DNA of 64,000 nucleotides from Adiantum capillus-veneris (lineage: Eukaryota; Streptophyta; Polypodiopsida; Polypodiales; Pteridaceae). A program made the translations under genes and the position numbers. Numbering within the stretch: the stretch's first letter is position 1; the number at the start of each line of letters is the position of its first letter. The DNA is taken from NCBI GenBank assembly GCA_014529385.2, contig CM043966.1, forward strand, positions 105,349,087 through 105,413,086. Direction: 5' to 3'. Positions 53,353 to 63,104 of the stretch are shown here, piece by piece. Under the pieces are notes generated by a model. That model did not search any database. It was not told the DNA's origin and saw only the letters and a list, made by a program, of their open reading frames with translations.

Positions 53353-56300
53353 TCAAACCTAGATATTGACAGATCCCATCATGCCTCGACAAAGACGATT
53401 ATGTTTATTGATTCGAGAATCTTCGATGCGTTGATTGTGGTACTTGAGCATGGCTCACGATCTAGCAGCGAACATTCGTACGGATACGAAAATCATGGCA
53501 TGCATGCTCATGCAAGGCACTGGCCATGGTTGCATGACATAGTCCAAAGTCAACTTCCCAGCAGATACACAGTCCCTTTCGCATTTCTGTTTTTTTGTTT
53601 GTGTAAATTGTCACAAGTTGTAGAAATTTCAAGCAAGAAGCCGAGAAGGCGCATCGGCGTGAGTATTTACTCATGCAAGTTCAAGAAGCCGGCAAGTCAG
53701 GTCGGTATAAGTTAGTATTACAGTATGCATACTCTTTTGCATTTGTTTTGGTAAAGTTTTTGGAACATATTGCATCGCTATGTCATGCACCAAACGTGCG
53801 TACCCTTTACGATGGCAAAGCACAAGCATGGCTTGTGACAATTACCGTAAGCGCCAAAAATTTGATTGGTTTAAAGATTGGAATCAAGCAAGGCTTGAGT
53901 ACCAACCGTCTTGCTCCGCAACACAGCTTCACAGTGGTTCACTTTTGATGCAAAAGTATAGCCAATTTGCTATGTTTTGTAATCTCAAGGAGATTAGCAC
54001 ATCCTACTGCTTGCCTTGATGTAGGAGGCAAGTTGCTCGGCATGGCCCGACTCCTTGTCACTGTTTTTAACAGCCGGCAGTGGATGCTTCCTACACAATA
54101 TTAGCTCAGTTCAATTAAAATTCCTCGACAAGGTTAATTTTTCTGTATGATCCACACGGTCAAATCTCTTTGCTATGACATCTGTAGTCACTATCATTTG
54201 TTGGCAATAAGACCAGACATAGGTATATGAAGCAAGGCTTCAATTAATGCATCTTGCATTGAAACTCCCCACATTTGGTATCTGCTATGAGCATACAAAC
54301 TTGGGAAGGATTTGGCAATATGCTTGCAGGTAATTTTATACGTGCCAGATGGGCGTATATTTCATGACGTACATGTACATACGATCGCCACCATTCTTGC
54401 AACAGATAAGGTTAGGACCCATCTTTGAGCGCGTTTCTTCTATGGAATCGTGGGAAAACGGATTATATATAGTAGGACGACCAGGTTAGACGATTTTAAG
54501 TTTTCCTTATTTTTTCCATGTTTTCACGTTTACTTTGGAAACTGTTGTTGTTGTGTAGAGCAAAGTGCTTTGACAGTTTCCGGCGAAGCAAGGCTCTACC
54601 GTGTGTCATGATACCGTCCATTGACTTCAAACCCAGGGCATTGACACACAAGTTTGGGGAACTACTACAATAGGGATATCATATCACAGAATCCCTACCA
54701 ATTTAGAATGTGCACGGCACTAATGGTTTTGGCTCTCACGTTTGCGGCCATTACTTTCGCCAAGGGCTTCACAATCTATATGCATGGCTACAGATTTTTA
54801 AATTTTTGGAATGCTATGAACATATAATACCACTACATGGAACCTAAATCTAGGACTTATTTCACAGGCAAAGTGCCATATTAAGTCATTTTTGAAAAGT
54901 CACGACCCCATACATGGTAAGTGGGTCAAGCTATGGCTTGTATTTTCTGTTACCTCTCTTGATGAGAGTGTTATACAGGCAGAGCATGCTTTTCGGGTAA
55001 GCAGCAAGTCCGGCATAAGATGCATCAGAGGACACAGCTTGGGCACAACTTGTACAAGCTCGTCACTTTAGGAAAGTTCCTCAGCCCAACATGCTCTCCT
55101 TTTCTCTCTTCTTATTTCTTTCAAGAATAACGACACTCTTCTAAGAAGCTTTTGATACATATTCTGCTCGTGAGTCAGCTTGGGCCAAGGTGCTCTAACT
55201 CACAGCTACCACGTGACTAAGACGCTACTCAAATTATTCTTCATCGGTTCGTAGATTGAACACTATTTTGCATAAGGGCTATGAGCCAAACAGGCTAATA
55301 ACCGATGTCAGGGCAAGGGTACGACCCAACTATTGGCATTCTCTGGGTGATTGTTCTCAAGATATACCCAAGGAAGTACACATCGACGTTAATGGACAAG
55401 CAAGAGTCTTGTCATTACGGATGTTTAGGGTGTCATTTTTGCAATATATGTTTCTAGTGCGATGCTCACATTGAGTTTTTGATACTCTTGCACTTACATC
55501 AGACAACTGAACTATACCACGGAGTCTCGCGGTAGCACACAGTTGCGACAACATGGCTGTTAACACGCGCTAGACATCTGACTTCTGTGGATTTCTTGCT
55601 TTCACTATAGCACTACGGCGTGTCTATGGACATACTTTTTGAGGTACGACCCGGCGGGTGATTGTTACATCACTCCATAGGCATTAAGGATCACAGATTG
55701 ATTTGCATTCAGGATCACAGTTGATCTCTCCCAGTTATACTTTCAAGGAAAGAATTCCACAATCTACCAAACGTGGTAGTGGACGGATACACTTTTCAAG
55801 TTTATTCCAATCATTTTGAACACGGTTGACTATGTTGGTTACCGTTATGTGCTAGTTGAGCAGTTTCTACAAAGAGTCTTACCAAGGGGTTTAGCTACGT
55901 AGATTCTTATCCAAGGGCTGCGATTGCAAAGGCAACACCCAGGGTTCCCAGTGCAATGCTGTTTGTTTTTTTTCGGTAGGGGACGTGCTCCTCTCCATTT
56001 AAATACGGATAAGTGAACATTACGTTCAAATTTCCAGGTACGCATCTATTGATTTGGTGTTATTCCATTTTTAGTATGCTTTGCTTCGTTTTTCAAGACG
56101 AATAAGTACGCTTGAATGTTACAGAGCCATGCCAAGGGCATGTCGGCACATTATTTTGGACCCAGTGTCCAATCTATCTTTCTGCCTTATACTATTAGGA
56201 TCCTACTTGTACGGTTCAATTTGGCACATGTTGTCACATGGGATACAACATGGTCTAGGAACTCAAGGAGTTCGGTTTAGCCAGTGTGGAGCAATGAATG

Positions 56301-57830
56301 AGGGTCCCTCTCACTCCCGTCGTAGAGTATTTGCCGTTATCTCCACACACAAGTACATCTTGTACTTGAAGGATGTTCCTTTTTACACATCCTTACATGA
56401 GACATATTCCACATGTGGAGAATATGCGTCTTTGGACTGACATTGACGCCATTATTTCAATTATGTGTCAGGACAAAGTCCCTAGGTGCTGGTCACATCT
56501 ATTTTCTGGACCATTGTTAGCACGACGTATCAGGATCAATTTCGTGGCCAGAAATTGTCGGATATTTAGAATGACTTGTTAAGGTACAAGTACTGCTAAA
56601 CAACACTACAGATGATTGTTTATACATATAGCAAGGCTATAAGTTGTTAATGAAAAGTTTCATTGTCTGTACCTAGAAGTGATCAATGTTTCATATTCTA
56701 TTGTGATTCAGACGTTTCAGCAAGGCTTGCAAAATATTGCAACTAAAAGTATTTAGTTTCTTTTCAGAACTATTTACATTCCTTTCAATGTGGGCTAGGC
56801 GCATCACATTTGCCATAAGTATTGGCAAGGATCATTATGGATATACAGGTTCGGGTTAGTTTTTGCTAAATGCATGCACACTAGGTGTTATGGGCCCTAG
56901 TGTTTAGCAAAGACTGATTTGGAATGACATGCATATTCCTCAGGTTGTTGCTTATGAAGCATTTTGCACTCTATGTGCACTATCTCTATGAGATAACTTT
57001 TGGGTCTACTAATCACCAACAGAGGTCATGGCTCGGATTGGGTGTTTGTAGATTTTTTCAAGTTCACCACGATGGTTATATACTACTGTGATTCCCCATT
57101 TACCGGTCATCTGGGACGACTGTCTGTAAACCGTGAGGAAAACACACCTCCGTACTGTCAGTTATCCAAGGGGATAGGCAGATTACAAAGAGTAATCTTG
57201 TGCTAAAGGATCTGCTAAGAGCATACGCTAGCACAACGCATTTCTGAATAAATGACTTTCTCCCTATTCTAGAATTTGCTTAAGTACGATTTTCGCCTTT
57301 GAACACCTCTTGTGGTGGGGTTGGAGATTGTGGCAATACTTTCATATGTCAAGGACTTACCAGGTGTGCTGACAAAGTATGTTGGCAAGTAACCTTCATT
57401 AGGGATGAACATGTAGTTCTTTGTGTTCCAAACTATTCAGAATTCTAATACGAGGACATTCCATATCTACGGACTTTCAAGATACTCAGGAGAGTAGGAA
57501 ATCTGGCTCACAACTGCATGGAAAGTTACGCCAAGGTTTCCTTGCATTATTCCAGTACCTTCAAAAGATCTGAAAACTGGTTATGCCTTTGGACAACTCT
57601 AGACCCAAGTGACTCTTAGTTGTGGTTATTCCTTTACAGCACTCAAGTGAGTTATAAATGGAGTTACCATTTAGACCCAAGTGGTTGCAAACGGACAAAA
57701 ATGTTGAAAATCAAGATGTTGCTCTTGGTTTTATTGAACCTCCTCACTGCACCAATTATCTGTCATCCAGACAACTAGCTCACTTATGGGACATCATTAA
57801 AGAAAACATCTGTATTCTTAAGAAGATATT
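53353..57830 (+). other. Non-coding interior of element E
   Basis: No recognisable pol motif in any frame. ORFs are short and unremarkable. The word AGCAAGGCT recurs at about 53887, 54230, 54586, 56625 and 56717 without a fixed period. Confidence 0.6.
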
Positions 57831-57833
57831 ATT

Positions 57834-57878
57834 ATTTGTGTTTTTGAGGACGAAAACTCTTCCTTAAGGGGGGAGTAA
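57834..57878 (+). pseudogene. Element E polyprotein C-terminus and polypurine tract
   Basis: The reading FEDENSSLRGE followed by TAA is the familiar end of gypsy polyproteins (FEDE...LkGGE). It overlaps the polypurine tract AAGGGGGGAGTAA directly before the 3' LTR. Only this last piece of pol remains. Confidence 0.65.
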
Positions 57879-58052
57879 TGTCAGGACAAGGGTCCTACGG
57901 GGCAAGGCCCAACTTAGGGGGTCAGGGACCTAGGCCAAGGGCCAGTTGGACCAGTGTGGACTGGGGATCTGCTTGAGGCAAGTGCTAGGAGCTAGCCTAT
58001 ATAAGGGGCGGTAGGGAGGAGGATCCCAGGTTCAGTTACCCTTGGTCTTATA
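57879..58052 (+). repeat. Element E 3' LTR
   Basis: 174 bp, matching 52577-52750, followed by the GAAAA duplication. Confidence 0.9.
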
Positions 58053-58299
58053 GAAAATCTTGAAACAATATAGGTGTATTAATGATGTCAAATCCTTGAG
58101 CATATTCAAATATGCATTTAAGATTTTCTTTGTTGCTCCAAAAATTTTGCAGAGAGAGAGAGAGAGAGGAGTGTATGCAGCTCTCTTGCAAACCTTACAA
58201 TAGCTTGAATCTCTGTGATGGAAATAAAAGAATTTAATGAATAATTTGTATAAGTGGTTAATAAGTGGATAGCTAGACATTCCAACTCACACATCTAGC

Positions 58300-58530
58300 C
58301 TTTGCCAAATAACCTCCCATTAAAGGCAAAATTTCTTTAAGAAACCTATGGATGTATATAAAGTGGCCATGAATTCAACATCATTATCCAATTTTCATAA
58401 GTACCAAAATTCTTGAAAGGTAGGCCTTTGGTTAGTTGATCAATAAGGTTGTAATATGTAGAAATATTGATAAGCTTGATGAACTTTTTCCTTAAGCGCC
58501 TCTCTCCATTTAAACCAACATTTGGACTCT
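58300..58530 (-). pseudogene. Copia RNase H tail remnant
   Basis: Minus-strand reading ...KFIKLINISTYYNLIDQLTKGLPFKNF. It matches the end of copia polyproteins, where 'NLADpLTKgLp...' follows the last RNase H residues. It is separate from copia element D further right. Confidence 0.55.
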
Positions 58531-58538
58531 GAAAGGTG

Positions 58539-58690
58539 GCTAGCTTAACTGGTAAAGCATGTGGAACTAGTGTCCTAACCAGTTGTTCGTGGACAAAAGG
58601 AATTCTCCTTGTAGCTCCAATTGACTCCACAACATGCGAGTGCTCCTTGCACTACTGGAACGCACAAGGGACTTGGGCTCGAGCCTCAAC
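58539..58690 (+). other. tRNA-like promoter motifs, possible SINE remnant
   Basis: TAGCTTAACTGG (58539-58550) fits the RNA polymerase III A box, and GCTT...AAGC pairing gives a D-arm (58541-58556). GGGCTCGAGCC (58675-58685) is B-box-like but about 125 bp away, farther than usual. It could be a rearranged tRNA-derived SINE. Confidence 0.3.
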
Positions 58691-58739
58691 GGAATCTCTT
58701 GCATGAGAAATTTTTCTTATCTATTGTGACTCTAGTGCT

Positions 58740-58947
58740 CGGGGGGTGCACTATGTAATCATGTTAATGTATAACGCGACTTTGAAAGGAGGGGTTTTAA
58801 AATGAAAGAAAATTAGAAAATTTAACAAAGATATATTAAAATAAGGGGGTTTTATATTCAATTTGAAGAAAAACCCTAATATAAGGGGTCATTTTATTCA
58901 TTTAGACATGTTAAAAGAGAGATTTTTTAATACCACGCGAACGCATA
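58740..58947. repeat. Inverted repeat, right arm
   Basis: Reverse-complement match to 52284-52504. The inner ends of both arms share a CATGA-TACA-AGTG-ACCC-CCG pattern. Confidence 0.75.
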
Positions 58948-58949
58948 TT

Positions 58950-59745
58950 ATATAGGGGGGGACTGAATGGTGAACCCATCAAGCATTGGTGGCGCTTGCA
59001 GATGTTCCATAGACTTAGGATTCTGTACCAACCAAGAAAATGCATTCACAAAACAGTAGCCAATTGTGTCCTGAACGCATTCTCATCTAATTGCCCAGTC
59101 ATAAATCCTCAAACTTGTGGAGCATTCACATCAACAAAAGGCACAAACAGTGGTGGTCGTGAACTCTCTCCAACCTCCAACACCGGAAGTACAACCTGTC
59201 TATATTGTGAAGAGGAACCCTCTTCCATGGTTTCATTTTTTGTATCAGCTGTAGTGTAATTCCAAGTTCCTATGCTTTGTGTCTTCGTTGAAAACCAAGG
59301 CTCACTCTTTAAGAAAAAAGTGATTCTATCTCAGCGATGGAACCATAAAACCGGCCTGTTGGGCGGTAGACTTTAGCTTTCACCCGAATCTTTACGTGAT
59401 AAACTTTGCGACATAGAGAAACTTCACAAATAAGAATGTGACTAGAATTAACACTTCAAACAAACTACCACTTGGCACCTAGAGCACTCCCAAGTAGACA
59501 ACAACACCTTGTTGGCCCAAAAGACTGGCGCCGCTTTCTGTATTTCTTTACTCTAACTACACTTGAGAAAAACTTGTAAACTTCTACAAGTTGTCCCACT
59601 TTTATCAGGCTGAAATTTCTTGTAAACACACAGCTTGGAGAAGATGAAGGAAGCTCAAAGGCACACAATCAAGAGTGTTTTACCTGGTGTGCAATGGAAA
59701 GATAGGTAGCCCTAGAATGCACAATGCATGGGGGAAAGAACCGCC
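58950..59745. other. Flank left of element C, probably including part of copia D LTR
   Basis: No gene recognised. The part adjoining 59745 may be the continuation of the D 3' LTR interrupted by element C. A minus-strand reading near 59255-59080 (EEGSSSQYRQVVLPVLEVGE) is unassigned. Confidence 0.35.
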
Positions 59746-60065
59746 TGTAAAGTGTGAGCTTTGTCCTAAGGTGTGAGTCAAGGAGAGGAGAGTGGATTTA
59801 TCCCACATACTGTGGAGCAAGGCCGTAGAGCTACTTAAAGCTCATTTCTTGAATCAATAAACAACAACTCATTTTTGCACTACATGCTTGTCTATGGTGA
59901 GCTTGTGCTAAGCTAAGTCAATACTCAAGATTGTGTTTATGAGTCCAAGCTAATTCTATCTTGGAACCTAATTCACTTGAGTGATAACCTTGCTTACACA
60001 CACTCACACACTTGCACCATGTTTCTCTTTCATCTACCATAGCTAGCACGATCCAATTCCTAACA
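59746..60065 (+). repeat. Element C 5' LTR
   Basis: It starts TGTAAAGTGTGAG and ends CAATTCCTAACA. It matches 62639-62954 with few differences. Confidence 0.9.
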
Positions 60066-60067
60066 GT

Positions 60068-60082
60068 TGGTATCAGAGCTTT
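60068..60082 (+). promoter_or_regulatory. Primer-binding site of element C
   Basis: TGGTATCAGAGC, complementary to initiator-Met tRNA, begins two bases after the LTR. Confidence 0.9.
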
Positions 60083-61470
60083 AGGTTATGCTAGCTAGGT
60101 TTGCTATTATGCATTTGCGTGTTTGTACAATTAGCATTCCTTAATTATCATTAGCTAGATCCATTAAGTTTTCTCTTCTATTGCTTATCATGCTCAACAC
60201 TAATTACATTCTATTCTTTTGAGCTCCGTTAGTGATGGACTCGTACTATTGAAGTGCCACTACTACTATTGATGGAATAAGAAAGAACGGATGTGATTAG
60301 AGCTTCTTGCATAATTAATTAGGCCACTTATTACACGGTGTTCCACTCAAATAATGCGATTCTTTACCAAGCATAATATCCTTTTCTAGCTTCCATTCCC
60401 TTTCCTTACTTGTGTGTGCTACAAGCTCTTCTCGAGAGCTTTCAATTGAGCCGAAGAATGCCAAATTTGAGTTAAAACTCAACGATTAATGTCCCAATTG
60501 AGTTTTGCTCAATCTCTGGAATTTTCTGCAGAACAAAGGGACAGGGGCACTATGTGTGTGTGCCTAAGAGAGCATTCAATGCTCATCAACTTTTTCCCAC
60601 ACCATCACCCTCCTTGTAAGCCCACGTGGTGGGAACAGCCTTTTTTTGGCGAAGTCAAACCCACAAGGGGCCACACACACTAAGGCGCCCAAGGCGGACT
60701 TCAACTAGGCGCTCAATCGCATTGCAATCTCTTTTCGGGTCCGAACTGAGCCCGACCGGCCGTCCGCGCCCGCACCTGCCCAACTGTTCAATTGGCCAAC
60801 GGACGTCCGCTTGCCCGACTGCTCGGAGCCCACCCGGCCTGATTCCCGCCGTTCGGTCACGTGCCTACGTGCTCAAGCGTTTTGTATAAAGACTTCGGGT
60901 CCGCCCCTGTTGGGCCCCCCTTCCCACGATGCTGCCTCAAAGGCCTTAGCTTGACTTGCCCACTAGCTTTAGCCCCATATCCCGCGGCCCCAAAAGCTCG
61001 AAGCCTTAAGCCCACTTAAAAACCCCATTCCCACGCTGCTCCCAACCTCAAATACTCCAAGGCAAGCACACCAAAGCCTTCAAAGCCTTCGAGCACCCAA
61101 GAGGCCCAAAGCTCCCAAGCTCAAGTCAATTTAACCCCTCAAGCCTCAAAGTTTTTTGCAAAGCTTCTACACCGGCATTCAAAGGCGGCCTCAAGCAGCT
61201 TTTAAAAGGGAGCTTCAAAGACATCCAAAGCCAACTTCGAAGGTTCATTTCAGCCATCAAAGAAGAACTCAAAGGTGTATGTGAAGGGTTACTTCACCTC
61301 GAGTGAAGAGGTACTTCACATTGAGAGAATTTTTTTATTAAAGTGACATTAAAATTGAAATCTTGCAACCAAGCATAAAATTTTGCAAATAGATTTTTCT
61401 ATCATCAATTGTGCATCGTGTAAAGAGGCAGACACTGGCTAGGAGAGTCTCCTAAGCTAAGACCCCTCTA
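60083..61470 (+). other. Long leader of element C with a GC-rich block
   Basis: About 1.4 kb before gag. The part 60700-60900 is GC- and CpG-rich, and 60940-61270 is full of degenerate AAAGCC/AAGCTT words. No recognised gene. Confidence 0.6.
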
Positions 61471-62391
61471 TTGGCACAAATGCGGGACAAGGGAATAGAG
61501 AAATTCAATGGGGAGGGATTTCACACTTGTCAAATGAAGTTAAGAGGCTACCTTATGAAAAAATGTTTGTGGTCTGTCATTAGCACTGCCTTAGAGCAAC
61601 AAGCCGAACCCGATGGAGTGCACACTAGGGCATCTACACTCATAGCAAGTGCACAAAATTTGACCAAAGACGAACAAGCATTGGGAATCATCATCACTTT
61701 CTTACATGACAACTACGTGCATTTCATAGACGAATGTAAGCATGCACATGAAGCCTGTCATGTCCTAGAAATTAATTTTGGAGCTAGGGCCAAAAGAAGC
61801 AAAGTTAGTCTTAAAAGACAGCTTTACAAAGTGACTATGATTGAAGGGGAGGATATTGCTAGCCTAGTGAACAGGCTTAAGAGCATTGTCACACAACTCA
61901 CTTACATTCAAGTTGAAGTACCAGAAGACGACAAAGTGGCCATACCTTTAAGTGCACTTCCACCTTCTTATGACCACTTAGTCACAATTCTTGAAGAAAA
62001 AGAACCAGCACCACCATTCCAAGATGTCATCAACTCAGTCCAAGCAGAAGAAAGAAAGCAAAGAGATTCACTTATCCCATCAGGAGGAGTTTTCATCGCA
62101 ACATCTTCAAGGGAAAGATATTCGCCATCAACATCGACAAACGGATGAAAGTGTTATGAATGTGGAAGAATGGGACACGTAGCGAAAGATTGTTACACAA
62201 ACAAACCTTGCAACAAATGTGGTAGGAAGGTACACCCTCCTTCTCGGTGCTACTCAAGTGGAGGCAGCAGCAGTGGCGAAAGCAGCAGCAGCAGAAGCAA
62301 CGAAGGCAAGAGACCTGACAGAGGATTAACTCACATAGTAGAAGACAAAAAGGACGAAGACGAAGGCAGCATTTGGGAAGACCCATTTTGA
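61471..62391 (+). pseudogene. Element C copia-type gag with two zinc knuckles and one in-frame TGA
   Basis: The capsid region begins EKFNGEGFHTCQMKLRGYLM and LWSVISTALEQQ, the usual opening of copia gag (UBN2-type). It continues with LKRQLYKVTMIEGEDIASLV and IPLSALPPSYDHLVTILEE. A TGA at 62146-62148 interrupts, then the same frame goes on with CYECGRMGHVAKDC and CNKCGRKVHPPSRC (both CX2CX4HX4C), a Ser/Gly run and a stop at 62389. The single TGA is the only break. The displayed start may not be the native ATG. Confidence 0.85.
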
Positions 62392-62429
62392 AGATGCAGA
62401 CTCTCTACTTGTAGGGGAGGACTTTTTTC

Positions 62430-62605
62430 TTTGTGGATACCAACTTATCATCCTGTGTGGACATCACCATCCTTTGTGGATCTTTCTTGTGTGAATTTTA
62501 CCATCCGGTGTGGATATCACCATCCTTTGTGGACTTTATTTTCCTGTGTGGATATCACCATCCTGTGTGGATTTTGTTAGCCTGTGTGGATCATGCATCT
62601 TCAGT
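62430..62605. repeat. Degenerate minisatellite in element C
   Basis: About seven imperfect repeats of a unit like CATCCTGTGTGGATATCAC lie between gag and the polypurine tract. Confidence 0.75.
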
Positions 62606-62638
62606 ATCTTATCTTAGTCCAAACCTCAAGGGGAGGAT

Positions 62639-62954
62639 TGTAAAGTGTGAGATTTGTCCTAAGGTGTGAGTCAAGGAGAGCAGAGTGGATTTATCCCACA
62701 TACTGTGAAGCAAGGCTGTAGAGCTACTTAAAGCTCATTTCTTGAATCAATAAACAACTCATTTTGCACTACATGCTTGTCTATGGTGAGCTTGTGCTAA
62801 GATAAGTCAATACTCAAGATTGTGTTTATGAGTCCAAGCTAATTCTATCTTGGAACCTAATTCCCTTGAGTGATAACCTTGCTTACACACACTCACACAC
62901 TTGCACCATGTTTCTCTTTGATCCACCATAGCTAGCACGATCCAATTCCTAACA
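62639..62954 (+). repeat. Element C 3' LTR
   Basis: It is preceded by AAGGGGAGGAT and matches 59746-60065. It is followed by CCTCC. Confidence 0.9.
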
Positions 62955-63031
62955 CCTCCTAGTGAGAGAAAAAATGCCTCGACGGTCTGAAGTGTGTTCA
63001 CACACATCACTACCACATGTATATGGTAACA
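62955..63031 (-). repeat. Probable start of copia element D 3' LTR
   Basis: On the minus strand CCAAGGGGGTT precedes TGTTACCATATAC at 63031, a polypurine tract and LTR start in the right position after the D coding end. Element C interrupts it at 62955. Confidence 0.45.
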
Positions 63032-63104
63032 AACCCCCTTGGAGTGATGCGGTGAACGAGATTTGTCACATGAATAAAGGGAAGTGCCATGCCTTGAGGA
63101 CATG

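Larger units (their letters stand above)
52577..58052 (+). mobile_element. Element E: short-LTR retrotransposon with non-coding interior
   Basis: 5476 bp with 174-bp LTRs, each TGTCAGGACAAGGG...CTTATA, and a perfect 5-bp target duplication GAAAA (52572-52576 and 58053-58057). The primer site TGGTATCAGAG follows the 5' LTR, and AAGGGGGGAGTAA precedes the 3' LTR. The 5.1-kb interior has no recognisable protease, RT, RNase H or integrase. It is therefore a large retrotransposon derivative that would need an autonomous partner. Confidence 0.88.
59746..62954 (+). mobile_element. Element C: gag-only copia-type LTR retrotransposon
   Basis: 3209 bp with LTRs of 320 and 316 bp (TGTAAAGTGTGAG...CTAACA). 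The primer site TGGTATCAGAGC follows the 5' LTR and the polypurine run AAGGGGAGGAT precedes the 3' LTR. The flanks CCGCC (59741-59745) and CCTCC (62955-62959) are a 5-bp target duplication with one mismatch. The only gene is gag with two zinc knuckles; protease, integrase, RT and RNase H are absent. It resembles the terminal-repeat-with-GAG type of non-autonomous elements. Confidence 0.88.
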
